A stretch of DNA of 64,000 nt from Platanthera guangdongensis (lineage: Eukaryota; Streptophyta; Magnoliopsida; Asparagales; Orchidaceae): NCBI GenBank assembly GCA_039583875.1, contig CM077153.1, forward strand, positions 66,100,482-66,164,481. The letters run 5' to 3'. The position numbers and the translations under genes were made by a program. Position 1 is the stretch's first letter. Each line of letters opens with the position of its first letter. Positions 1 through 11,547 of the stretch are shown here, piece by piece. The notes beneath the pieces were generated by a model. The model was given only the letters and a program-made list of their open reading frames with translations. It was not told the DNA's origin and searched no databases.

Positions 1-19
1 ATTTATAAGCAACTTTGAT

Positions 20-270
20 TTTTCTTCGTTATTAGTGTGTGTGAGTGTATGAGCATAAATTTTCTTTTGTTCTTCTTAATTTTCATGTTGTGTGTGTGAG
101 TGTATGAGTATAACTTTTTATTGCTTTCCTCATTTATGAAGAGTGTGTGAGTGTAGGTGTAAAATTTTAATGCTTTCTTTTAATGCTTTGTTCAAAATTT
201 TGTAGAGTGTGTGAGTGTAGGTGTTAGCTTTATTACTTTCTTGAAATTCATATGGAGTGTGTGTGTTTGT
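20..270. repeat. Degenerate GTGTGTGAGTGTA repeat
   Basis: Five imperfect copies of a unit beginning GAGTGTGTGAGTGTA(T/G)G are spaced about 50-60 bases apart, separated by T-rich sequence. They lie in the element X segment and have no coding potential. Confidence 0.6.
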
Positions 271-279
271 GTGCTTTTA

Positions 280-650
280 TTTCCGCCTACTCGTTAAGAG
301 TTAAATGGCGAATCGTTTTCATTTTCAGTCCTACTCTTTTGGGTAGGACTTGTAATTTTCTTTCTTTATTTTTCCGCCTACTCACTTGAGTTAAAGGACG
401 GACTTTATTTCCCGCCTACTCGTTCGAGTAGGACTTGTAATTTTCTTTCTTTATTTTTCTGCCTACTCACTTGAGTTAAATTGACGGATCTTTATCTCCC
501 TGTAAATATTTGAGAAAGCACTGTAATCTCATTTATTTTCTCCTACTCATTTAAGTAGGACTCGCTTTCATTTCAGTCCTACTCGTTTGAGTAGGACTTG
601 CAATTTTCAGCTGTTATTTACCGCCCCCACTCGTTTTAGTGGGACTCGCA
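280..650. repeat. Cluster of CCTACTC-loop-GAGTAGG hairpins
   Basis: Several copies of an inverted repeat with arms CCTACTC and GAGTAGG and a 4-base loop are seen at about 329-349, 414-431, 541-560 and 577-596, with a variant CCCACTC/AGTGGG at about 626-644. Half-sites (CCTACTCACTTGAGTTAA) lie between them. Each is followed by a similar ACTTGTAATTTTC tail, so the hairpin is part of a longer degenerate repeat. Confidence 0.6.
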
Positions 651-1632
651 AATTTCAATTATGCAAATTTCTTTCATGTGTAACTTAGTTCCTGTTTAAT
701 TTATAATTTGGAGTGTGTGTGAGTTCTTGTTTTAGCTAACTTTTCAGTTTTCTAAATGTTTGTTATTTTTCTTATGTCCCCTTCTTATAATCGTTTAGCG
801 TTTAATTTCGAACTCGCGCCTCACTAAATTATAAAGCCGTCCCCATACCGATGTGTGGCTAATCGCTATTAGCCTCGGCATCGAAGAAAATTTGGGACAT
901 TTAAAATGATTTCTAATAATTGAAGCTCTTTATTTTCATTTTAATTTAAGGACTTAAGGTTTACCCCGGGTTTACGACGCGTAGGACCACATATCGATGT
1001 GTGGGCCCTATTTCCGTAGTCTATATGCTACCTAGCCGAGAGGTCGTGCATATGGACCGATCACCCCTGGGTAAATAGAGTTGCGTGCATACCCTCGAAA
1101 GAGGACAAGCGTAATTCTACCAGAATGGGTTCCCCACCCAATAGCAGGGTTCTTAGCGTAAAGCGGGCGTTAAGAGGAATCCTTCGTCGGACTAACGTTC
1201 CGTCGAATAGTCTTAACGTTTAGGTGAGCGATATCCCTATAGCTAGGTGAGCTCACATTTGTGGAACCTCCACGGCCAAGTTGCCTTTTATTAATTTGAA
1301 AACTAAGTCCTATAATTATTAAAAAATGTTTTAGTCTTAATCCGATTCGATGCCGAGCGTTAACCCTTCATCGAATATTTTCTAAAACGTTTTTTCGCTC
1401 CTTTACTTTTTCTGTCTTTACCTTACTAAAAAAAATCCACCTTACTTTCAGTAAAATAATAGTCCTCCCAGAGGAGTAAGAATAGTCAACATGACCCCGA
1501 GAACAATACGACCTCGGTATTCCCCCGAATATCGAGTACTACTTGCGATAGGTGCACTTGCCTACCTAAGCAAGCCCGTGGCGATCGACTCACCGAACCA
1601 ACCACAGTAAGAGTCTGTTCGCGGGCCAATCA

Positions 1633-2207
1633 CCAAGCATGCCCCAAAGAGTCTCATTATACTGCTGTAAAGAGAATAATAAGATATCTTAAGGGCACAC
1701 CCAATCTTGGGCTTTGGTATCCTAGGGATAGTGATTTTGAACTCATATGGTACATAGATATAAATTTTGTAGTGTGTAAAGAAGATAGAAAAAGTACTTC
1801 TGGAACATGACAATTTCTAGGGAAAAGACTCATAAGTTGGAGTAGCAAGAAGCAAACAAGTGTTTATATTTTTATAGTAGAATCTGAGTATATATCTGCT
1901 GGAAGCTGCTGTGCACAGTTGTTGTAGATTCAGCATCAACTACTGGACTACAGTGTACAACTAAGTAAATCTGTTATGTTTTGTGATTCTACTAGTGTAA
2001 TTTCTATTGCAAATAATCCTATTTCACATAGTAGAACTAAACATATAGAAATTAAATATCACTTTTTTAGAGAGAATGTTGAAAAAGAAAATATATGCTT
2101 ATAGTATAATCCAATAGAAAGATAAGTTGCTGACATTTTTACAAAACCTCTAAATGAAAGCAAGTTCAATTACTTTAAATTTAACCAGGCATGTTGAACA
2201 TTGAATA
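1633..2207 (+). pseudogene. pol: Copia A pol remnant: RNase H domain
   Basis: The translation aligns by eye to the RNase H end of element B pol: a CPKESH motif at the start, then KEDRKSTSGT, SWSSKKQTSV, ESEY, AGSCCAQLL, FCDST, SHSRTKHIEIKYHF and DIFTKPL near the end. This is the Copia RNase H region that degrades the RNA strand of the RNA-DNA hybrid. Several in-frame stops are present (for example after KSTSGT and after AQLL) and a frameshift precedes the C-terminus. Everything upstream (gag, protease, integrase, RT) is cut off by element X. Confidence 0.85.
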
Positions 2208-2760
2208 AATATTTTCAATTAGCAGCAACAAAAGTTTGTACAACATATAAAAGCTGACTAATCAGGTCAACAAAGAATCAAAACCAAGAAAGACATGATA
2301 TAAGTCAAAAAATTATATTCAGAATACAAATTTTGTCTAAGTCAAAGAATTGTGTCGAGACACCACATTGTGTGTCGACACTATAGGCAGTATTGTGTCG
2401 AGATATCAGAATGTGTGCCGACACAATAAGTAGTCGTGTATCAAGACACTATAATTTAGTGTCGAGACATTATGTTGTCGAGACCTTAAGGTCTGTATCG
2501 AGAGACATGAACCTTGTGTCGACTTAAGTCGACGCAACTCAACAGAATAGGTTTTCTATGTCGACATTAGATATTTCCCAACATTGAGAAGATTAATAAA
2601 TGCAGCGCACTTTTTCACCTTAATAGATAGTTACTATAAATAGGAGGTGTAAGGAATTGTTGATTATGTTTACCAGAAATCTTGAGAGACTGATCGTTGT
2701 GTGTCGAGACCTAGAAATCCTTAGTCGACACCTCTTAAACTCAAACTCTTTCAACTAGAA
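2208..2760 (+). other. Copia A pol-ORF3 spacer with palindrome array
   Basis: This non-coding spacer holds about ten TGTCGACAC or TGTCGAGACA-type motifs between 2352 and 2570, then an AT-rich stretch with a TATA-like box, two more motifs near 2700-2735 and the ORF3 start at 2761. The layout matches the B spacer at 25231-25743, although the sequence is more diverged. Confidence 0.7.
2635..2644 (+). promoter_or_regulatory. TATA-like box upstream of ORF3 in element A
   Basis: TATAAATAGG lies 117 bases before the ORF3 ATG. The identical decamer lies in the same place in element B (25638-25647), and TATAAATAGG is also the LTR promoter box of B (18988-18997). Function is inferred from this conservation. 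Confidence 0.5.
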
Positions 2761-5450
2761 TGGCACCCAATATGGACGACAACATCAACAAGGGTTACAA
2801 ATTGGTGTGAAATTCCTTCGTCTCCACACCAGAAGAGATAAAGAATGTGATTGACCTTGTCAATTAGGTAGGTCTTGAATATCTGCTTTCAAAACCAACT
2901 AAGATTTGGAAGAGAGAAGTATCAGAATTCTATTCCAATTCCTCACTAAACCCTAAGTCAAGCAAGATCAAATCCAGTGTTAGTGGAGCAAGAGTTAAGG
3001 TCACAACAAAAAGACTGGCTAAAGTCTTTCAGATTATAAGAACTGCACAGGAAGATGAACTTGGTTCAAGTAAGACTTCAGAGGCCTTAGAGTGGTTTGG
3101 ACTAGCTCCAACCACTAGGTTTGGTAGTTCCTTAAACAGGAAGGGAATGAATTCCCAGGGAAAATTTCTATCTGAAGTAGTTGGAAAGATGCTTCTCTAC
3201 AAGACTGGAGCACATGATAGGATTTCAACATTTATGTTTAGCATGATGACAAGGATTATCTTCAAAATCAAGACTGATTGGAATAAGGTAGTCTTTGACA
3301 AAATAGCAGAAGGGATTCAGAAGCCCAATATGGGCATAATTGTTAGTCTATATCTGGTAAAGGCAATTCTAGATAGTAACAATCAGAAGATTGGGTCTAA
3401 GATCAATCATATGAGGAGAATGAACATGAGAATTCTGTTAAGATGTGAAATTTTTTATCTAAGGAAACTACAGAACCCAAGAAGAGAAAGGAGGTAAAAG
3501 GGAAGAAAATAGTGGTAGAGGAAGTTGAGTCCTCAAGTGATTCAGAGGAGCAAGTAGAGTTTAGCTCAGATAAGAATGCTAAGGAAGAACTAAGAATATC
3601 TGCAAGACTCTCACCTGGAATAAGTGATCAGGTGCAGGGGAGAACATTCCAGAAAAAGAACAAATTGAGGGGGAGAACCTCAATGAATTACCAATGGATA
3701 CAGCTACCACTATAATAATGGATGTTGTACAGGAACTGGAACACTCAAAGATACCTGAACAAGAAATATCTGAGAAAGAGATGGATGAAGAAATTCCAAA
3801 AGAGACTGAAGAAGAAATTCTTCTTTCAAAAGAAACTAACTTGTAGGGGGAGATAGATGAAATTCCCCAGATTGAAGTTCCTGATGCTGAAATTCAGCGT
3901 GAAGATATTACCTTGGAAAATATCAATATTAATGAGGAAAGTATAAGAGTTGAGGTGGAGTTGGCCCCAGATACTGAAAAAACCAAAGAGACATTGCAAG
4001 TTAAAGAGGTAAGTTCTTTTGAATCTGAAGAAGCAGAATAATCTTAGCTAAAGAAAAGAAAGTTATCTGAAATTAAGAAGAGGAGCAAGATCTACAAACG
4101 GTATTTACAATTTGGGACACTAGCTACTCCTACAGAAGATACTAGCTCTCTGCTAGTACAAATCCAGATAATGCTGGATAAGCAAAGGCAGGATCTAGAG
4201 AAGTATGTAGATGAAAGCAATAAAGAGCTGCAGTTTCAACTGACTTAGGATATTAAGTAAATAAAATTTGAAGTCAATCACCTGAAAACTGAAATGACTA
4301 CTTTCTTTGAAAAAAAAACTAATGTTGTCGTGTAGATTGCTAAACAACAACAAGAAGCCAAGACAACTGTAGATGACATGGTTATCAAACAAGGGTATGT
4401 CCTTCAAAATTAGAGATTTTGAATGAAAACATGACTGCCCTGCATACAGAAACAATGGTTAAACTAACTGAGCAGTCTACTGAGCTAAACAACAAAATAG
4501 CTGCTGCTACAAAGGCCATGGAAACTTAGCTGGCAAACCATTCAGCCTCCTTGCTTAAAGATATAAAGGCTTCTGACAAGAGTTTGGACAATAATTTACT
4601 GAAAGTAAAGAATACTATCACTTCAAGTATCAATTACTTAGATGGACATGTCAGATTTCACAAGAATGATCTAAGAGATCATGTTGAAAGAAAAGTCATA
4701 AAGGGGGAGAGGATAATTATAAGAGCCAGCTTTGAACATGCTACCTGGATATCAAATAATATCAAAGAGACTTTAGGCTATCCTCTCCTATGGTATGATG
4801 GAGATCAGACTACTGAGTCTGATTGTCAACCAGCTCAATTTGAAGCACTTCATGCCACTGGAACTCATGCTGCTAAGCAAACCATGTATAATCCTACAAC
4901 ACAAGTTACATTTGAGACCATCCAAGCAGCTGTCCAACAAATGTACAGTGCTCCACCATCAGTCCAAAATATTATATGTGAAAAGGTGTAGATGTCTGAA
5001 TCTGTTATGATCAAAGAAAAAGAGACATAATTTTCAAAGAAAAGGTTTAGAGAATAAGCTGAGGCTAGACCAGATTTTGAGCAGTGGTGCCCAACCTCCA
5101 TATCAATAATTCTCACTAGATGGAAGGCAGTGAATGCAAATGTGACAGATTGAGGGAAATGGTATTTAGAACAACAATGGGCAAAACATTTAAAGCAGCA
5201 AAAAGTTATCCAAAAGTTCAGACATGATCTGAAGAAAGGAAAGCTACCTTCTAATTCAGTTAAGCGCAGTAAATATTTCCCAAAGCCATATCATTATTTT
5301 GAAAGACAAAGACTGAAAGAAGAAGCAATTGTAAAAGTTAAAGCTAAGGCTGATAAAGTAAAGAAGGTTGTTGATGACAAGGTGCCTGAGGTGAAAGCAA
5401 AGATACAATCTAGAAAAGGCATAGTCATCAAAGAGCGAGAGCTGCTATAA
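2761..5450 (+). pseudogene. Copia A ORF3, decayed
   Basis: The region begins ATGGCACCC and ends TAA at 5448-5450. Its N-terminal third matches ORF3 of element B: a PTKIWKREV-like motif, a KVTTKRLAKVFQ-like stretch, then GMNSQGKFLSEVVGKMLL and SKINHMRR. This resembles what I recall as the 'putative plant transposon protein' domain. The middle is acidic and low-complexity. The C-terminal part has VRFHKNDLRDHV, KGERIIIRAS and a basic tail ending GIVIKERELL. Stops start within the first 20 codons and frameshifts follow, so it is not functional. I see no signal peptide or membrane segment, so it is not a convincing envelope gene. Confidence 0.7.
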
Positions 5451-5752
5451 AATGTTCTTGTTTTTAAAATTTTACAAAGAACGTGTTCTATAACTATTGA
5501 ATACCCAAAGCTTGTAGCAGTAAACCTTGTGATAAATAATTAATGAAAATTTTGGTTTACTAAAAATTTCATGTGCTATTAATTAGGATTGCAATTATTT
5601 GTCTTACTTTCTGTTCAGCACTATTGTTGTTAAATATGTGTTTTTATCTGTGTTATTTCACATACTGTACTGCACTGTACTCTTAATATCTTTATGATAA
5701 TATATTTTTGGTATCATGTTGTATATCATTGAATTAGAGTTATGACTTCTCC
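5451..5752 (+). other. Copia A 3' untranslated stretch
   Basis: AT-rich non-coding sequence between ORF3 and the polypurine tract. It is related to the equivalent 28538-28825 segment of element B (both end with TTATGACTTCTCC before the tract). No gene is seen. Confidence 0.6.
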
Positions 5753-5766
5753 AAAAAGGGGGAGAT
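5753..5766 (+). other. Polypurine tract, Copia A
   Basis: AAAAAGGGGGAGAT lies directly before the LTR start TGTTGGG. This is the plus-strand primer position of an LTR retrotransposon, and the tract is nearly identical in B and C. Confidence 0.85.
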
Positions 5767-6023
5767 TGTTGGGTACATTGATCACAATGTACTTGATTTG
5801 AAGAAGTCCTTTCAGCTCAATGATATACACATAGTTGTATTTGATGAATGTTAAGTTCTTGTGTGTAGGCAAATTAAGTTAAGTATAAAAGTGTCGAGAC
5901 ACTAGGCAAGTGTCGACACCTTTGTCAAAGTTGTGCTGACACAAAGAGAAAGCTATGTCGATACTCAGGACTAGTGTCGACACACTTAAACAAGAAGTGC
6001 TGAGACAAGGAGAAAGTTGTAAT
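5767..6023 (+). mobile_element. Copia A 3' LTR, part 1
   Basis: Starts TGTTGGGTACATTGATC, homologous to the LTR start of B (TGTTGGGTACATTGGTC), and enters the TGTCGACAC array from about 5890. It is cut at 6023 by the start of G1 (TGTAACATCC); the LTR resumes at 44755. Confidence 0.85.
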
Positions 6024-6189
6024 TGTAACATCCCATTTCCAACTAGACCCCTAAGAGTGGTTTTGGCCATGACTAGGTCATGACAAAACCCCAGGAAGCC
6101 ATAAATGGGCCAAGAGATAGGGGACAAAATGTCGAAAATCATCATGGTCTGCAAATAGTAGAACCCTGAACAATGGTTTAGGATGACCA

Positions 6190-6920
6190 TGGGCTACACC
6201 TTAACCCCAAGACCCTACCACAATATTCCTAATACCTTGGGAGGCCCATTAGAGCCATAAGGACCCATTGGGGTCAACCAAAGAGGCTCAGTTGACCAAG
6301 GTCAACCCTATCCCTAAATGGGTCAAACTAGCCTACTTAGGGTCAATTGACCTGCTCCTATCGTAGAGGACCCCACCTATGCCATCCTAACCCTAAAGTG
6401 AGGTCAGTGGGTCACTAAGGACACATTGGGGCCAGCCCTAGAGGCCAGGTTGACCCAGGTCAACTCAAGCTCCTAATCTGGTCAAAGTACCCTTACTAAG
6501 GGTATGTGACCTCCAAAGTGCAGGGTAACCCTACATAACCCTACCTAGACCTTAGGGGAAGCCAATGGGTCACCAAGGACCCATAGGGGTCAACCCAATT
6601 GAGCATGTTGACCCAAGTCAACTCTAGCCCTAAAATGGTCAAAGTGCCCTTACCAACGGACATGTGACCACCAAGATGTCCAACCCACCCTATTCAAGTA
6701 ATCCTAGACCTTAAGGGAGTCCAATGGGTCACTAAAAACCCAATGGGGTCAACCCAGATGGTCAAATTGGCCCAGGTCAACCCTCATTTAAGCCAAGTCA
6801 AACCTAGCCCAAAAGGGCTAACCCAAGCTCAAGCCATTTTTCCCTTAGGCTAATCTCACTTTCATAATCATCATGGCTAAGTGGGCTGCACATAGCCACT
6901 GGTGTTGACCAGTCAACATG
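6190..6920 (+). repeat. Degenerate ~120-bp repeats rich in paired TTGACC/GGTCAA
   Basis: Four to five imperfect units carry phrases such as GGACCCATTGGGGTCAAC and GTTGACCCAGGTCAAC. Inverted pairs are visible at 6291-6306 (GTTGACCAAGGTCAAC), 6341-6352 (GGTCAATTGACC, perfect palindrome), 6449-6464, 6607-6622 and 6904-6917. TTGAC(C/T) is the W-box core bound by WRKY factors. The block recurs in the 3' LTR at about 16590-17320. Confidence 0.65.
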
Positions 6921-7254
6921 GGTGACTAGGAGAGAGAAAGGAGCTCCCTCCATGTTAATGGTGGAGAGAGAAAATGGGGGAGAGGAAGGGGAGAGTGGAA
7001 AGCCGGCCAAGGAGATCAACAACCACCATTTATGGCTGCAATCAACTCCTTTAGTGAAGAGTAGTTGATTCCAGTCATTTCCCGGCCACCAAGAGGAAGA
7101 TTCAGCCCCCCCCCCACTCAACCCGAGCCAAGCCTTCAAGGGCATTAATGGTCATTGATGTTTGGCTTCTCCCCTCCCCCAACTGATGATTTATACACCA
7201 TCAGTGACATGAGAGGATCCCTTCCCATCGTTTACCGTAGGAATTCAGGCAACT

Positions 7255-7691
7255 TGACTGCACTGTTGCAGAAATCCGGCCGGCGGCACCACCACCATGG
7301 CAACCCGAAGATCGACTCGCATTCAGGCCGCCAGGAAGGTCCTCCGCCTCTCCTTAACTCACGGGTAGATCATAGGACTACTTAGGTTGAAGTTTCGGGC
7401 TCAATTGAGCCCGATCCAAACCTGGACTTTTCATGGTTTTCGGCTAAAATGAACTTGCTAGAACCGCCGGAAAACGCCTCTCCGGCGGCAGAGCCACCGC
7501 CTGGCGATAGCCCCCACCTCAACGGAGGTGGTGGTGGCGGTGGCCGGCCGGGGAAGGGGCTGGATGGCCGGCGGCAGCCGCTTGAAGTCGGCCCAGGAAA
7601 AATGCATCCTGGCCGTCGGCTCAACGAAGGAGATGAACGGATCCCGTTCATCTGCGCCAAGATTCGTGCTTCATCAGATATTAAACTATAG
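7255..7691 (+). other. GC-rich island in G1 LTR with small ORFs
   Basis: This segment is strongly GC-rich (GGTGGTGGTGGCGG, CCGGCGG runs) inside an AT-rich LTR. It contains a 23-codon ORF near 7298 starting ATGGCAACC and an 80-codon ORF at 7449-7691 with a glycine run. The second LTR repeats it in two pieces (17650-17775 and 41920-42230) with the 80-codon frame still open. It could be the transcribed leader of the element or captured host sequence; I recognise no protein family. Confidence 0.4.
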
Positions 7692-9374
7692 GAATCAATT
7701 TCTTGATTATTTCATTTCTGTCACACTATATACACTAAATGGTTTTAATTTTTAAAAATACTTAGGGCCATCTGGTGGAAAAACTTTCAATATGAAAGTT
7801 ATAGCCCTATGGGTCTAATATAATCCAAAATTGATTTAGACCAATTTGGGTGCTTGGTTTGACTAGGGCATCCATTTTGGTGGGACATACCCTTAGGGCT
7901 AGGCAGTCATTAAACTGAGTGCCCACACCTCATCCCTGGTCCAAATCTATTGAAACTTTGGCAGGGAGCCTAACCTAGCTATACCTAGGGCCTGCCCAAA
8001 ACTCAGAATTTTTGGACACACTTTTCCAAAAGTTTTTGATTTTATTTAATAAAGCTAGGGTAATTTAATTAAGTGGTCAAATGACCTCCAAACCCTCCCA
8101 AATTTTGGGGAGTGGTCCCTGGCATCAAGACCTAGTATTGTACAAAATTTGAGCACATTTGGATACTCTTTGATTAGGGAATCACCAAACCCTAGATTGA
8201 CCTTAAGAGGGCATTTTTGATTAAAAGTGCACTATGGACTTAGGGTGGTCCCCTCCCCTCAACAGAGGCAGAGGTTTTGGGCACTGACTTGGAATGGACA
8301 ATGACACCCCCTGGAGGAAAATGGGATGTTAGAGACTTGATTTGCCCTAGGGTTCAACCTCAAACCCTAAGGAAGGACTTTTGAGGGTTGTGAAGGACAT
8401 GGGGGCAAATGCCCTTGCATGTCCTTGGAAACCTAGTAGAATTGAGGCTAGTATAACCTAAGATCTCTGGTAGGAAATTTAGAATAATTAGAGCAAGGTA
8501 GACACCTCAAAACCCTAACCGTAGTTTTAGGGTAGGAGCACAAATTTGGAGATTCAGCCACTAAACCTTTCCCAAATGATTTGAATCTTGGGCAGAATAG
8601 GTTTTAGGCCACCTAGGACCTCTAGTAATTTTTGTAGAATTGTATGGATTTTATTCTTGGTACTTCATTTGTTAATTACCAAAAGGACCAAAGTGATGTT
8701 TGATTTTATTAGGGATGTTATGTGCTTTAAAATATGATGAAACTTGGTTAGAGGTTATTATAGGGCTAGTTGATCATCTCTGGATTTTATCAAAATTTGC
8801 AATTAACTCTATTTGGTACTTCCTTCATTAATTTCAGAAAGGGGCCTTGGGTAAAGAAAATTCATTATTGAGGATATATCTATTGAAAAATCATGAGGCT
8901 TAGGTTTTGATGTTTTTAGGCCAAAATTTACTTGTAGAAATTTATTTATAATTTTTAGAGGTCTGTTTTCAGAACTTTCTTTACAAGGCCATATTTTTGA
9001 GAATAGGATATTTAATTAATTTAGGAAATAATTCTTTCAAACAAATTATGAAAGTTTACTTAGAGGTTTTCTGTGCCCTTACAACCATCCTGGAATTTTC
9101 TCTGAATTTTTGGAATTATTTTTATTGTACATCCCCTTTTAATGATTTATTTTGGAATAAATTTGGAAATATATTTTGAGGGCTGAAATCTTACTGGAAA
9201 ATTTGGAGGTTCTGGATTTGTAGATGATTACCCATCTTGCATTTATCATAATTTTAGTGGAGCTTCATCTTGCATAAGTCTTGTACTTCCTGTTCAACCT
9301 TGGAAATTTGGTTTTTAAAATAAATAAATAAATTAGCATTTAAATTATGAAAATTAGAAAATTGTGGATTCAGT

Positions 9375-10454
9375 CTACATATGCCCATATAGACCTCTAA
9401 TAATTATTATATAAGCATTGGATGATCATATAACATACTTCCCTTTTTACGGGTCATATAGCCTAAGTTGTCTGCATTTAGCAAAACTGCAGGAAATCAT
9501 TTGGGATATGTATTAGAGCATATGTGATGGGTCTTGTTGGCTTGCTGGAAGGATAAATAGTAATAAGTGCATCTTGGAAGATAAAGTGAGTAGGGAGTTT
9601 GTTTTGGCTAGGGTTTAGAGGCGCTCGGGACCGACGAAAGATCGTCCTCCCCGAGGTGAGTGGAGTCAAATCACCTTAGGATTAGCCTATCGTAACATGA
9701 GGAAGTAATGGGTAAGGGGATCAACCAATAACAATAATAAGTAACTTGCGAAAGGGAACGCTGGGCGTAATCCCAACATAGTTCCTAGTGCCCCTTGAGA
9801 GCCCTTCACAGGGAATACCGGGGGCAGTCCTGGGTTAACGTAAACTGTATTAACAAGCTGAAAAGAGTAACTTAGTAATTAGGGTTGCACCTTACACAAA
9901 CACTGTTAGCACCGGAAGTTAGCTGGGAGCTTCGGCTCGGATTGTTAAAAGGCGGACTTTGGGTCTGGGGAGCTTCGGCTCGATTGTTTGAGACAGACGT
10001 GTTGGTCCGGGGAGCTTCGACTCGGTTCTTGATTACGCTAATTTGCATGTGCATAAAAAGGAAAGGAAATTAAGGTGGTGGGTCTTCGGTATTGGAGGGT
10101 CGATGCACCGACGCCAATACGTCGACTCGGCAAGTGTGGTTAGCACTTCGCCAACAGAAGTCCGGTGCGCCAGCCGGCAAGAGTATGCAGGAGTCCGCTT
10201 CGTGCACCAAGCATTGAGGAGTATGATAGGTCTGATCGGTAGTGCTTTACTGGTTTAGAGGTGGGCGAGGCCCAACCCACCGCTTCTGTCTACCACTCCG
10301 GAGGTATCCTGGGAGGTTACGACTCCAGAAAGGGGGAACTAAAGGTCTGTGTGCACAGAGTCGGGTGTGTGCGTTGCACTTGCATGTCCATCATACCCAC
10401 TTGCATGTCATAGCATAATCGAATCATTTAACCCCTGACACCTAATGTATAAGT
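9375..10454 (+). other. 1,080-bp LTR segment missing from the G1 3' LTR
   Basis: In the 3' LTR, sequence matching 9374 is joined directly to sequence matching 10455 (junction near 43914). Both ends in the 5' LTR carry the trinucleotide AGT, so the difference looks like a microhomology deletion in the 3' copy. It is not flanked by transposon-like inverted ends. Confidence 0.65.
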
Positions 10455-11296
10455 GGAATGGGACGCTTATACATTAGGACCTGCAAAACGACCCCTTGGT
10501 CTATAAGCTTGTGTGGGCAAGTTTATAAATTAAGGTTAATTTTGATATATATATTTACTGCTGTTTGATAACCGACACCCCAACGTATAAATTGGTATGA
10601 GACTTTTTATACGATGGGAGCCTTGCAGAAGACCCCTTGGCTTATGTGTTCTCACATAAGTGAAGGTTACCTTTCATATTTCAGCTTATTGTCTATACAT
10701 GTTATAGAATTGCTAGTATAGGTCCGCTGCCATCTATTTTTGATATTCTCCACCTTCACGTCCTCCCTTTTCTTCCTCTCCGCTCGGTTCCTAGGAGCCG
10801 TGGGGGAAGGGGCGGGGGATGATAGGACTTAGTCTTTTAGACTAACAGTTTTCGAACCTCATCATTTAGGGGATCGTGGAGACCAGCATGGAGGAGCAGC
10901 CCCAGAGACCGGTGCGCTTGGAGGTGGGGCAGTCTAGCTCCGGAGTTCATACAGCCGGGACCGTGAGTCTCGACCTTGAGTAGTGTTTCTGCTTTTGCTT
11001 CCGCATGAGTGATATTGTAGTGAGGATATGATGTACCGGGCATAAACCCGTATTTTGCTACTCTGATGTTATATTCTGTGGACACTCCCTTCGTGGAGAT
11101 TTATTCTAAGATATGTGATTTTCTGTGGACTGCAATTTGCATTTACACTATTATGCTACTTTTCTGTGATCGAATTGGCCGGCAGAATCGACGCTTTGTG
11201 GTGATGACCTTTCAGGGCGTGAAGGAGTCACCGCAAAACGGCGGTTCTGGGCCTAAGACCCCGGTGTCGAAATGGAAAAAAAGGGGGTATTACAAG

Positions 11297-11312
11297 TGGT
11301 ATCAGAGGCAAA
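11297..11312 (+). other. Primer-binding site, G1
   Basis: TGGTATCAGAGGCAAA lies two bases after the LTR end TTACA. It matches the complement of the 3' end of initiator Met-tRNA at its first eleven bases (TGGTATCAGAG). Confidence 0.85.
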
Positions 11313-11547
11313 CCTCGATCGAAAAGTAGCAGTCCACAACCCTGGGTCACCCCCGCGCGAGTTTAGTTTGGTACAAACTAAGCAGCGGAAGCAGTGGTGT
11401 GCCCATATGGGGGATCACATGTAAATTGTCCACTTCTTATTAGGGATTGAGTTGATTACCTGCTAATGTAGCTCGTTTTTGCAGCCCCTAGCTCATCCCA
11501 CCCCACAAGGTGGAGCTCAGCAGACTCCAGACATTGCACCACCTCCC
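11313..11547 (+). other. G1 leader, possible leader intron
   Basis: Sequence between the primer-binding site and the first in-frame gag ATG (11548). An earlier in-frame ATG at 11407 meets TAA after five codons. A donor-like GTAAAT at 11421 and an acceptor-like TTTTTGCAG ending at 11484 would delimit a 64-base leader intron. This is only suggestive. Confidence 0.35.

Larger units (their letters stand above)
1..1632. mobile_element. Element X: end of an unidentified LTR element inserted in Copia A pol
   Basis: No coding sequence is visible. The sequence is unlike anything else in the window and stops where recognisable Copia RNase H coding sequence of element A begins. The last bases before the junction are ...CCAATCA, compatible with the CA end of an LTR, and the next five bases (CCAAG, 1633-1637) would be one copy of the target duplication; the partner copy lies outside the window. 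The first 780 bases are T-rich with short repeats, and 780-1632 is more GC-balanced unique sequence. Calling it an LTR is inference from the position and the CA end. Confidence 0.5.
6024..11294 (+). mobile_element. G1 5' LTR, 5,271 bp
   Basis: Runs from TGTAACATCCC to GGTATTACA and is followed two bases later by the primer-binding site. The same start is found at 16422 and the same end at 44754. It holds a TTGACC/GGTCAA repeat block (6190-6920), a GC-rich island (7255-7691), a long AT-rich stretch (7700-9370) and a segment absent from the other LTR (9375-10454). The two copies look about 98% alike by eye where they overlap. No gene is credible inside it. Confidence 0.88.

Noticed and set aside
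6804..7145. 113-codon minus-strand ORF and its near copy at 17202-17540
   Set aside because: Repeated only because both lie in G1 LTRs; composition follows the TTGACC repeats, and no family is recognised.
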